NCBI RefSeq assembly: GCF_000723165.1
Contig: NZ_HG322949.1
Location: forward strand, 2,328,881-2,392,880
DNA length: 64,000 nt
Source: Janthinobacterium agaricidamnosum NBRC 102515 = DSM 9628
GTDB lineage: Bacteria; Pseudomonadota; Gammaproteobacteria; Burkholderiales; Burkholderiaceae_D
Reading direction: 5' to 3'
Below the pieces are notes generated by a model. That model was not told the origin of the DNA. It did no database searches and saw only the letters and a program-made list of their open reading frames with translations. The translations under genes and the position numbers were made by a program. Shown here one piece after another: positions 1 to 7,884 of the stretch (within the stretch, counting starts at the first letter, position 1; each line of letters opens with the position of its first letter).

Positions 1-1
1 C

Positions 2-1192
2 GCCGCGGTGCAGGAATCGCTGGACGCGATCGGCGAGGCGCTGGCCGAAAACGGCAAGGTCATCGTCACCGGCTGCCTGGGCGCGAAAAAAGACGCGGCG
101 GGCGACGATATCATCATGAAAGTGCACCCGAAAGTGCTGGCCGTGACCGGCCCGCATGCGCTGGGCGAGGTGATGGACTCGGTCCATAAGTACCTGCCGA
201 AGCCGCATGCGCCATTCATCGACCTGCTGCCGCCGCAAGGCATCAAGCTGACGCCGAAGCACTATGCCTACCTGAAAATTTCCGAAGGCTGCAACCACCG
301 CTGCAGCTTTTGCATCATCCCGTCGATGCGCGGCGACCTGGTGTCGCGCCCGATCGCCGAATTGATGATGGAGGCGGAAAACCTGTTCAAGTCCGGCGTC
401 AAGGAATTGCTGGTGATTTCGCAGGACACCAGCGCCTACGGCGTCGACGTCAAGTTCCGCTCCGGCTTCTGGAACGGCCGTCCGCTCAAGACCCATATGA
501 CACAGCTGACCGAAGCGCTGGGCGAGCTGGCCAAGAGCTACGGCGCCTGGGTACGGCTGCATTACGTCTACCCGTATCCGCACGTCGACCAGATCATTCC
601 GATGATGAGCGGCGGCCATATCCTGCCTTACCTCGACATCCCGCTGCAGCACGCGCATCCGGACGTGCTGAAGCGCATGAAGCGTCCGGCCAGCGGCGAG
701 AAAAACCTGGACCGCATCCAGGCCTGGCGCGCGATGAACCCGGATCTGACCATCCGTTCGACCTTCATCGCCGGTTTCCCCGGCGAGACCGAAGCCGAAT
801 TCGAATACCTGCTGGACTTCCTGAAGGAAGCGCAGATCGACCGCCTGGGCTGCTTCGCCTATTCGCCGGTGGAAGGCGCGACCGCCAACGAGATCGCCAA
901 CCCGGTGCCGGAAGAGGTGCGCGAGGAACGCCGCGGCCGGGTGATGCTGCTGCAAGAGGAAATCTCGAAAAAACGCCTGCAGGCCAAGGTCGGCAAGACC
1001 GTGCGCGTGCTGATCGACGAAGTCACCCGCAGCGGCGGCGTCGGCCGCTCCAGCGCCGATGCGCCGGAAATCGACGGCGTGGTGTATGTCAAGCCGCCGT
1101 ACGAACCGCACCGCAAGCTGCAGGTCGGCCAGTTCGTCGACGTCACCATCACCTCGTCCGACGCGCATGATTTATGGGGCGCCGCCGAATAA
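2..1192 (+). CDS. rimO: Ribosomal protein uS12 methylthiotransferase RimO (5'-truncated)
   Basis: Radical-SAM enzyme that adds a methylthio group to an aspartate of ribosomal protein S12, in the cytoplasm. The reading frame is open from base 2, so the gene starts before the window; about 50 N-terminal residues are missing compared with the usual length near 440. The VTGCLG segment is the last conserved cysteine of the N-terminal MTTase domain. The radical-SAM CxxxCxxC cluster reads CNHRCSFC (bases about 289-312), followed by the typical IIPSMRG. A C-terminal TRAM-like beta domain ends the protein. The GTG at base 8 is only an internal codon. A strong terminator follows immediately. Confidence 0.95.
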   Translation, partial: AAVQESLDAIGEALAENGKVIVTGCLGAKKDAAGDDIIMKVHPKVLAVTGPHALGEVMDSVHKYLPKPHAPFIDLLPPQGIKLTPKHYAYLKISEGCNHRCSFCIIPSMRGDLVSRPIAELMMEAENLFKSGVKELLVISQDTSAYGVDVKFRSGFWNGRPLKTHMTQLTEALGELAKSYGAWVRLHYVYPYPHVDQIIPMMSGGHILPYLDIPLQHAHPDVLKRMKRPASGEKNLDRIQAWRAMNPDLTIRSTFIAGFPGETEAEFEYLLDFLKEAQIDRLGCFAYSPVEGATANEIANPVPEEVREERRGRVMLLQEEISKKRLQAKVGKTVRVLIDEVTRSGGVGRSSADAPEIDGVVYVKPPYEPHRKLQVGQFVDVTITSSDAHDLWGAAE

Positions 1193-1217
1193 ACACGGTT
1201 GCATGGAATACAATAAG

Positions 1218-1250
1218 GGCGAACCGGCGGTATGCGGTTCGCCTTTTTTT
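1218..1250 (+). terminator. Rho-independent terminator after rimO
   Basis: A 9-bp perfect stem GGCGAACCG/CGGTTCGCC (1218-1226 and 1235-1243) with an 8-nt loop is followed by seven T. It separates rimO from metC. It also makes the upstream in-frame metC start candidate at 1232 unlikely, since that codon lies inside the terminator. Confidence 0.93.
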
Positions 1251-1273
1251 CTTGTCCGTACCTGCCCATCATC

Positions 1274-2452
1274 ATGACTAAAAAATCTCCACAAACCGCG
1301 CTGATCCACAGCGATTACCGGGCGCCGGCCGGTTTCGCCGCCTTTCCCGGCGCAATCCACCACGCTTCCACCGTGCTGTTCAAGAACGTCGCCGCGATGC
1401 GCTCGGGCGACTGGAAGGATAAAAGCGGCTACACCTACGGCTTGCACGGCACGCCGACCACGTTCACGCTGGAAGCGCGGCTGGCCGAGATCGAGGACGG
1501 CAAATACTGTTTGCTGGCGCCGAGCGGACTGGCGGCGATCGCGATGGTCGATTTTGCGCTGCTCAAAAGCGGCGACGACGTGCTGTTGCCGGACAATGTG
1601 TACAGCCCGAACCGCGAATTGAGCCGCTGGCTGGAACAGGATTTCGGCATCACGGCGCGCTATTACGACCCCTTGATCGGCGCCGGCATCGCCGCGCTGA
1701 TCCAGCCGAACACCCGCCTGGTCTGGACCGAGTCGCCGGGATCGGTGACCATGGAAGTACCGGACCTGCCGGCCATTTGCCGGGCCGCGCGCGCGCGCGG
1801 CGTGCCGGTGGCGCTCGACAATACCTGGTCGGCCGGGCTGGCCTTGCGCGCTTTCGAGCTTGGCGTGGACATCATCATGCAGGCGCTGACCAAGTACCAG
1901 TCCGGCGGCTCGGACGTGCTGATGGGCGCGGTGATCACGCGCGACCAGGCGCTGCACGAGCGCCTCTGCATGGCCCACATGCGGCTCGGTTTCGGCGTCG
2001 GCGCCGACGATGCCTACCTGGTGCAGCGCGGCTTGCCGACCATGAAGCTGCGTTTCGACGCGCATGACAGCGCCGCCCGCAAGCTGGCGCTGTGGCTGCA
2101 GGGGCGCCCGGAAATCGCCGGCGTGCTGCATCCGGCGCTGCCGGGCTGCCCCGGCCACGACATCTGGCGGCGCGATTTCAGCGGCGCCGGCGGCCTGTTT
2201 TCGGTCATCTTCGACGCCCGTTTCAGCGAGCAGCAGACCGACCGCTTCGTCGATGCGCTGCGACTGTTCAAGATCGGCTATAGCTGGGGCGGCGTCAACA
2301 GCCTGGTGATGCCTTACCGGATGCGCCACATGCGCCCGGACTGGCAAGAGCAGGGCGTGCTGGTGCGCTTTAATGTCGGCCTGGAAGACGTCAACGACTT
2401 GATCGCCGATATCGAACAGGCCTTGGCTGTTATGCAGGCTGCAGGCGCTTGA
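1274..2452 (+). CDS. metC: Cystathionine beta-lyase MetC
   Basis: PLP-dependent Cys/Met-metabolism enzyme that cleaves cystathionine to homocysteine, pyruvate and ammonia in methionine synthesis. The 392-residue protein shows the family start HSDYRAPAGFAAFPGAIHHASTV-type region, YGLHGTPT, the substrate-site segment with LDNTWSAG, and the PLP-lysine segment ALTKYQSGGSDV. The ATG at 1274 is chosen because the in-frame alternative at 1232 lies within the rimO terminator. It is transcribed alone and is convergent with the following membrane protein gene. Cystathionine gamma-synthase is a possible alternative within the same fold family, but the motif context fits MetC best. Confidence 0.9.
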   Translation: MTKKSPQTALIHSDYRAPAGFAAFPGAIHHASTVLFKNVAAMRSGDWKDKSGYTYGLHGTPTTFTLEARLAEIEDGKYCLLAPSGLAAIAMVDFALLKSGDDVLLPDNVYSPNRELSRWLEQDFGITARYYDPLIGAGIAALIQPNTRLVWTESPGSVTMEVPDLPAICRAARARGVPVALDNTWSAGLALRAFELGVDIIMQALTKYQSGGSDVLMGAVITRDQALHERLCMAHMRLGFGVGADDAYLVQRGLPTMKLRFDAHDSAARKLALWLQGRPEIAGVLHPALPGCPGHDIWRRDFSGAGGLFSVIFDARFSEQQTDRFVDALRLFKIGYSWGGVNSLVMPYRMRHMRPDWQEQGVLVRFNVGLEDVNDLIADIEQALAVMQAAGA

Positions 2453-2459
2453 GGCCAGG

Positions 2460-2478
2460 GCAGCGTGCGGCACGCTGC
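2460..2478. repeat. Hairpin in convergent gap
   Basis: A perfect 8-bp stem GCAGCGTG/CACGCTGC with a 3-nt loop lies just after the metC stop and before the stop of the convergent gene. No T-run follows on either strand, so it may aid termination or mRNA 3'-end stability but is not a canonical terminator. Confidence 0.4.
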
Positions 2479-2510
2479 GGCTCGTGCCATTCGCTTTGGC
2501 GCCGGCCGGT

Positions 2511-2873
2511 TTATTCCGGCATCGCCTTATTGCTGTTGAGGTCGAGGAAACCCTTGATCAGGCGGTATGCTTTCCACAACCACGCGCCAGCCCAGACCAG
2601 CCAGGCCAGCGGAATGCCGATCAGCGTGACGAACAGCGCCGCACCGACCAGTACCCAGAATACATACCACCAGAAGGAGCGGATTTGCCAGCCGTGATGG
2701 CTGTACAAATAGGTGCCGGCGGTCTCGTCTCGCTTCAGGTAATTGACGATGATCGGCACGATCGACAGCAGCCCCAGCGAAAAGAAGAACGTCGCGCCGT
2801 GGATCAGGTAAAGCCACCAGACCACGTTCCTGTTCGATTCCAGCTGCGTATCCAAAACGACATCTTGCGACAT
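2511..2873 (-). CDS. Small four-helix membrane protein (DUF4870-like)
   Basis: A 120-residue inner-membrane protein with hydrophobic segments around residues 18-40, 65-85 and 85-105, charged ends and many tryptophans (SFWWYVFW, WLVWAGAWLW). The layout resembles DUF4870/small YtzA-like membrane proteins of unknown role. The start at 2873 is chosen because a perfect AGGAGG lies 5 nt upstream; the longer in-frame start at 2933 has no comparable ribosome site. It lies 84 bp downstream of serB on the same strand and may be read through from it. Function unknown. Confidence 0.75.
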   Translation of the reverse strand: MSQDVVLDTQLESNRNVVWWLYLIHGATFFFSLGLLSIVPIIVNYLKRDETAGTYLYSHHGWQIRSFWWYVFWVLVGAALFVTLIGIPLAWLVWAGAWLWKAYRLIKGFLDLNSNKAMPE

Positions 2874-2957
2874 GGGCGCCTCCTGTATTGTTGAATAATC
2901 AATTGTAACAGTGGTCATCGATGGGTGGCGCATGCATGCGCGTGGCGCCGCGGCCGC

Positions 2958-3824
2958 TTAGCTCAGCAGGTTGAGGATGCCGTCCAGTCCGACGAAATTG
3001 AGCGCCACGTCGGCCTGGGCGCGTACCACCGGCTTGGCGCGGAACGCCACCGACAGGCCGGCGATGCCCATCATTTTCAAGTCGTTGGCGCCGTCGCCCA
3101 TGACGATCGCCTGCGCCGGCGAAATCCCCATTTCGCGGCACACGCGCTCGACGGTGCGCTTCTTTTCCTCGGCGTCGACGATGCCGCCGATGACTTTGCC
3201 GGTCAGCTTGCCGTCGATGATTTCGAGCTGGTTGGCGTGCGTGTAGTCGAGGCCCAGCCGCTGTTGCAGGCGCTCGGTGAAGAAGGTGAAACCGCCCGAC
3301 ACCAGCAGCGTTTTCAAGCCGGCCGCCTGGACCGCGGCCAGCATGGTTTCGGCGCCCATCGACAAGCGCAGGCGCTCGTCGTAGACGCGCTGCAAGGCCG
3401 ATGCATCGAGACCTTCGAGCAGCGCCACGCGCTGTGCCAGGCTGGCCGCGAAATCGAGTTCGCCGCGCATCGCCGCTTCGGTGATCGCCGCCACTTCCGC
3501 CTTCAAGCCCTGCATGTCGGCGATTTCATCGATGCATTCGATGGTGATCAGCGTCGAATCCATGTCCATCGCGACCAGCTTGAATTCATCCAGCGTGCGC
3601 ACGCCGATCATGTAGGTGGCGTCCAGCTGCGCCGCGTGGGCCGCCACTTCGATGGTCGAGCGCAGCGCCGGCGAATAGCTGATGCCGTCGCAGCGCAAGG
3701 CGTTCTCGCCCAGCCTGGTGGTGCCGGTCGGCGCGGTCAGCGCGGCGATCCGTTCGAGCCGCGCGGCGCTGCCGTCCAGGCCCTGCAAGACCAGGTTCAT
3801 CGTGGTGTTTTTGGTGTTGTCCAT
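2958..3824 (-). CDS. serB: Phosphoserine phosphatase SerB
   Basis: HAD-superfamily hydrolase that performs the last step of serine synthesis, phosphoserine to serine. The 288-residue protein (from 3824) has an N-terminal ACT-like extension, the nucleophile motif DMDST (residues about 87-91), motif II SGG in LLVSGGFTFF, the motif III lysine in EEKKRTV, and the metal motif GDGANDLKMM. The start codon is uncertain: ATGs at 3863, 3824 and 3800 are in frame. 3824 is preferred because of a weak GGCAG upstream and a normal N-terminus. Confidence 0.93.
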   Translation of the reverse strand: MDNTKNTTMNLVLQGLDGSAARLERIAALTAPTGTTRLGENALRCDGISYSPALRSTIEVAAHAAQLDATYMIGVRTLDEFKLVAMDMDSTLITIECIDEIADMQGLKAEVAAITEAAMRGELDFAASLAQRVALLEGLDASALQRVYDERLRLSMGAETMLAAVQAAGLKTLLVSGGFTFFTERLQQRLGLDYTHANQLEIIDGKLTGKVIGGIVDAEEKKRTVERVCREMGISPAQAIVMGDGANDLKMMGIAGLSVAFRAKPVVRAQADVALNFVGLDGILNLLS

Positions 3825-3946
3825 GTCGCTGCCAATTGTTTGTATGCTGTTGGAGTGCCACAAGAGCGGCTGGGTTGACTATATGATACCGATAGCGCCG
3901 GCGCGCGTCCAGAATGGCGGACGCGGCCGTTTTCGGTGCCGCCGCC

Positions 3947-6900
3947 TCAGGCAGTCAGCTGCCTGATCGCCGACTTGATTTGCGTGACGCGGGCGGCCAG
4001 GTCCGGCATGCTGGCGGTGATTTTCAGCTTGTCCTGGCCATGCAGCTTGATGTGCCGGTTTTTCTGGATCAGCTCGATGATGCGCATCGGATCGATCGGC
4101 GGCTTCGGCATGAATTGCAGCGTGGCCGCCTCGCCGTGGGCGTCGATCTTGACGATGCCGACGGTGTTGGCGGCGATCCGCAGGCGGTGCGTCTCGACCA
4201 GCGCCTTGACGGCGTCCGGCAATTTGCCGAAACGGTCGATCAATTCTTCCTGGATGTCGTCGATCCTGTCTTGCGACGCGCAGTTGGCGAGGCGCTTGTA
4301 GATCGATAGCCGCTCGTGCACGTCGCCGCAGAAATCGGCCGGCAGCAGCGCCGGCGTATGCAGGTTGATTTCGGTGGTCGACGACAGCGGCGCGGCCAGG
4401 TCCGGCTCCTTGCCGTTCTTCAGCGAACGGACCGCCTCGTTGAGCATGTCGGAATACAGCTGGAAGCCGATTTCATGCATTTCGCCGGACTGGTTGTCGC
4501 CCAATACTTCGCCGGCGCCGCGGATTTCCAGGTCGTGCATGGCCAGGTAAAAGCCGCTGCCCAGCTCTTCCATCTGCTGGATCGCATCGAGCCGGCGCTG
4601 CGCCAGCTTGCTCAGGCCCTGCACGTCGTGCACCAGCAAATAGGCGTAGGCCTGGTGGTGCGAACGGCCGACCCGGCCGCGCAGCTGGTGCAATTGGGCC
4701 AGGCCGAACTTGTCGGCGCGGTGCATGATGATGGTGTTCGCGGTCGGCACGTCGATGCCGGTTTCGATGATGGTGGTGCACAGCAAAATGTTAAAGCGCT
4801 GGGCGACGAAGTCGCGCATCACTTTTTCCAGGTCGCGTTCATGCATCTGGCCGTGCGCCACCGCGATGCGCGCTTCCGGCAGCAGTTCGGTCAGCATCGC
4901 CATGCGGTTCTGGATGGTTTCCACCTCATTGTGCAGGAAGTAGATCTGGCCGCCGCGCTTCAATTCGCGCAGGCAGGCTTCGCGGATGATCGATTCGTTT
5001 TCGCTGCGCACGAAGGTCTTGATCGCCAGCCGTTTTTGCGGCGCGGTGGCGATGATCGAAAAGTCGCGCAAGCCTTCCAGCGCCATGCCCAGCGTGCGCG
5101 GGATCGGCGTGGCGGTCAGCGTCAGCACGTCGACCTCGGCGCGCAGCGCCTTCAGCGCTTCCTTCTGCCGCACGCCGAAGCGGTGTTCCTCGTCGATGAT
5201 GACCAGGCCCAGGCGGGTAAACTTGACGTCGTCCGACAGCAGCTTGTGGGTGCCGATGACGATGTCGAGCGTGCCGTCGGCCATGCCCTTGAACGCTTGC
5301 GTGATTTCCTTGCCGCTGCGGAAGCGCGACAATTCGGCGATGCGCACCGGCCAGTCGGCGAAGCGGTCGGCGAAGGTTTGCGCATGCTGTTCGGCCAGCA
5401 GCGTGGTCGGCGCCAGGATCGCCACCTGCTTGCCGCCCATCACGGCGATGAAGGCGGCCCGCAAGGCCACTTCGGTCTTGCCGAAACCGACGTCGCCGCA
5501 CACCAGCCGGTCCATCGGCTTGCCCGAGGTCATGTCCTTGATGACGTTGTTGATCGCCTCGGCCTGGTCCGGGGTTTCGTCGAAGCCGAAGCTGTCGGCG
5601 AAACGTTCGTAGTCGTGCGCCGAATAGTCGAACGAGTGGCCCTTGCGCAGCGCGCGCCGGGCATACAGGTTGAGCAGTTCGGCAGCGGTGTCGCGCACCT
5701 GGTCGGCGGCCTTTTTCTTGGCCTTTTCCCACTGGCCGGAACCGAGCGAATGCAGCGGCGCGTCTTCCGGCGAGGCGCCCGAATAGCGCGAAATCACATG
5801 CAGTTGCGACACCGGCACATACAGCTTGGTGTCCTTGGCGTATTCCAGGTGCAGGAATTCGGTCTCGCCTTCGCCCAGGTCCATGCTGGTCAGGCCCATG
5901 TAGCGCCCGATGCCGTGGTTGATGTGCACCACCGGGTCGCCGATCTTCAGCTCCGACAGGTCGCGCACCATCGATTCGACCTGGGTCGCGCCTTCCTGTT
6001 TTTTCTTGCCGGCGCGCCGGCCGGAACCGGCATACAGCTCGGTTTCGGTGATGAAGACCAGGTTGCCGTCCGGCGTGAACAGTTCAAAGCCGGCGTGCAG
6101 CGGCGCCACGCCGAGCATCAGCCTGGCATCGGCGTGCGCGAAGCCCTCGTAGCCTTCGACCGGGGCCAGGTCCAGCTGGTATTCGGTGAAATACTGTTGC
6201 AGGGTTTCGCGGCGGCCGTTCGACTCGGCGCAAATCATCACGCGCCGGCCCGGCTGCAGCAGGTAGCCGCGCAAATTGGCCAGCGGGTCGTCGGCGCGGC
6301 GGTTGACGGCGATATTCGGCACCGGCGCCGACAATTCCGACGTCATCCCCTGGTCATCCTTGGCGATCGCCCAGCGGCCGAACGGCTTGGCCAGCGCAAA
6401 GAAATGCTCGTCGCTGAGGAATAGCGCTTCCGGCGCCAGGATCGGGCGCTCGCGGTCGGCTTTCAGGAAGCGGTAGCGCGACTGGGTGTCGACCCAGAAA
6501 CGGCGGATCGCCTGGTCGATGTCGCCCACCAGGGCCAGCGCCGCGTCTTGCGGCAGGTAGTCGAACAGCGTGGCGGTGTCGTCGAAAAACAGCGGCAGAT
6601 AATATTCGATGCCGGCCGAGGCGATGCCGCTGCTGATGTCCTTGTAGACCACCGAGCGCGACGGATCGCCTTCGAACTGTTCGCGCCAACGGCTGCGGAA
6701 GGTGGTGCGCGCCGCTTCATCCATCGGGAATTCGCGGCCCGGCAGCAGGCGCACCTGGTTGACCGGGTACAGCGAGCGCTGGGTGTCGGCGTCGAAGGTA
6801 CGGATGGTGTCGATGGTGTCGCCGAACAGGTCGAGCCGGTACGGCAGCGCGGACCCCATCGGGAACAGGTCGAGCAAGCCGCCGCGCACCGAATATTCGC

Positions 6901-7390
6901 CGGGCGACATCACTTGCGACACATGGGTGTAGCCGGCCAGCGTCAGCTGCGACTTCAGGCGCGCTTCGTCGAGCTTTTCGCCCTTCTTGAAAAAGAAGGT
7001 GTAGGCGGCCAGGAACGACGGCGGCGCCAGCCGCACCAGCGCGGTGGTGGCCGGCACGATCAGCACGTCGCAGTGGCGGTTCTGGACTTCATGCAGCGTC
7101 GCCAGGCGTTCCGAGACCAGGTCCTGGTGCGGCGAAAAAGCGTCGTAGGGCAGGGTTTCCCAGTCGGGCAGCAAGTGGCAGCGCAAGGCGCCGGCCGCGA
7201 ACCACGGGATTTCATCGAGCAGGCGCTGGCCGTCGCTGGCGCTGGCGACGATCACGGCCAGCATCCGGCCCTGCGATTTCAGTTCAAGCGCGGCGGCCGC
7301 CAGCGCATGGGCGTCGGACGAGCCGTACAGCGCCGGCAGGACAAACCGGCTGCCGGCTTTGGGAAACGATTTTTTTAAGTCAAATGACAT
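3947..7390 (-). CDS. mfd: Transcription-repair coupling factor Mfd
   Basis: DNA translocase that pushes stalled RNA polymerase off damaged template and recruits UvrA. Taken from the ATG at 7390 it encodes 1147 residues, the normal family length. Visible modules, in order: UvrB-homology N-terminal region, the RNA-polymerase-interacting domain (KLYVPVSQLHVISRY), helicase motif I GDVGFGKTEVALRA, DEEH box IIDEEHRFG, the translocation motif region with TATPIPRTL, and the QLRGRVGRS motif VI, then the TRCF C-terminal domain. The reading frame stays open upstream to 7678, but that extension is low-complexity and unlike the family. It is read in the same direction as serB, with an 80-bp gap containing a GCGTCC/GGACGC hairpin at 3905-3924. 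Confidence 0.97.
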   Translation of the reverse strand: MSFDLKKSFPKAGSRFVLPALYGSSDAHALAAAALELKSQGRMLAVIVASASDGQRLLDEIPWFAAGALRCHLLPDWETLPYDAFSPHQDLVSERLATLHEVQNRHCDVLIVPATTALVRLAPPSFLAAYTFFFKKGEKLDEARLKSQLTLAGYTHVSQVMSPGEYSVRGGLLDLFPMGSALPYRLDLFGDTIDTIRTFDADTQRSLYPVNQVRLLPGREFPMDEAARTTFRSRWREQFEGDPSRSVVYKDISSGIASAGIEYYLPLFFDDTATLFDYLPQDAALALVGDIDQAIRRFWVDTQSRYRFLKADRERPILAPEALFLSDEHFFALAKPFGRWAIAKDDQGMTSELSAPVPNIAVNRRADDPLANLRGYLLQPGRRVMICAESNGRRETLQQYFTEYQLDLAPVEGYEGFAHADARLMLGVAPLHAGFELFTPDGNLVFITETELYAGSGRRAGKKKQEGATQVESMVRDLSELKIGDPVVHINHGIGRYMGLTSMDLGEGETEFLHLEYAKDTKLYVPVSQLHVISRYSGASPEDAPLHSLGSGQWEKAKKKAADQVRDTAAELLNLYARRALRKGHSFDYSAHDYERFADSFGFDETPDQAEAINNVIKDMTSGKPMDRLVCGDVGFGKTEVALRAAFIAVMGGKQVAILAPTTLLAEQHAQTFADRFADWPVRIAELSRFRSGKEITQAFKGMADGTLDIVIGTHKLLSDDVKFTRLGLVIIDEEHRFGVRQKEALKALRAEVDVLTLTATPIPRTLGMALEGLRDFSIIATAPQKRLAIKTFVRSENESIIREACLRELKRGGQIYFLHNEVETIQNRMAMLTELLPEARIAVAHGQMHERDLEKVMRDFVAQRFNILLCTTIIETGIDVPTANTIIMHRADKFGLAQLHQLRGRVGRSHHQAYAYLLVHDVQGLSKLAQRRLDAIQQMEELGSGFYLAMHDLEIRGAGEVLGDNQSGEMHEIGFQLYSDMLNEAVRSLKNGKEPDLAAPLSSTTEINLHTPALLPADFCGDVHERLSIYKRLANCASQDRIDDIQEELIDRFGKLPDAVKALVETHRLRIAANTVGIVKIDAHGEAATLQFMPKPPIDPMRIIELIQKNRHIKLHGQDKLKITASMPDLAARVTQIKSAIRQLTA

Positions 7391-7704
7391 GCAGGCGATG
7401 ACACTCACGGTAAAAGGGCAGGGGAGGCGCCTGGCCGGATCGGCGGCGCCGTGACAATCATCATTATAGTCCCTGAGTGACGATGCCGCGTTCGTCAGGG
7501 GTATGGTTTCCTGTGGCGTGTACTTGTTTTTTAAAAATGATTTATTTGGTAGACAAGCGCAAATTCGTGGCGTAAAGTTGCCACATAGCACAAAAATAAT
7601 TGTCGCCCAAGCATACCATGCTGCGGCGCCTGGGCCGCAGGTCCAGGTTGTCGATCCAGTCACAGTCGCCATATCCACTTGCTGGATTTTTTTTGGCAGA
7701 CGAT

Positions 7705-7718
7705 TGGAAGCGGTTCCA
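7705..7718. promoter_or_regulatory. LacI-family-type operator
   Basis: The 14-mer TGGAAGCGGTTCCA is an inverted repeat (TGGAA/TTCCA) with a central CG step, the hallmark of LacI/GalR-family operators. It lies about 165 bp upstream of the RICIN lipoprotein gene, so repression released by a sugar is the likely logic. No LacI-family gene is present in the window, so the regulator is encoded elsewhere. Confidence 0.6.
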
Positions 7719-7748
7719 TTTTAATGGGGCCGGAATCCGGACTAGCCA

Positions 7749-7844
7749 TCGGTGATACCGACCAGCCGTCTTTCATTGCACAGAATCTTCACGGGACGAC
7801 CACGTCGCTTCCGTGGCGGTAACCAGCCTCCCTGCACAGGGGGG
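7749..7844 (+). promoter_or_regulatory. Structured 5' leader with three hairpins
   Basis: Three consecutive stems can be drawn just upstream of the RICIN lipoprotein gene: TCGGT/ACCGA at 7749-7761, CCACG/CGTGG at 7800-7816, and CCTCCCT/AGGGGGG at 7827-7844 (4-nt loop, one G-U pair). They end about 25 nt before the GAGGAG ribosome site. I recognise no known riboswitch class. A mRNA-stability or translational control element is possible. Confidence 0.35.
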
Positions 7845-7884
7845 GATTGCAGTATCCACTTCACATCGATGAGGAGACATTTTT

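Larger units (their letters stand above)
7391..7884. other. Intergenic region: divergent promoters of mfd and the RICIN lipoprotein gene
   Basis: About 490 bp without a credible gene, clearly AT-richer than its neighbours in the 7500-7700 part. It contains a LacI-type palindrome at 7705-7718 and a run of small hairpins from 7749 to 7844 just before the ribosome site at 7871-7876. No small ORF here looks coding. Confidence 0.6.

Noticed and set aside
4316-6424. 702-codon open frame on the plus strand
   Set aside because: Lies wholly antisense to mfd; composition is Gln/Arg/His/Ala-rich mirror sequence with no domain. Long antisense frames are common in high-GC DNA.
7503-7724. 73-codon ORF in the mfd upstream region
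   Set aside because: No ribosome site, and it crosses the operator; codon use unlike the neighbouring genes.
7749-7844. c-di-GMP (GEMM) riboswitch in the RICIN lipoprotein leader
   Set aside because: The conserved GEMM core segments and their order are absent; only generic hairpins can be drawn.
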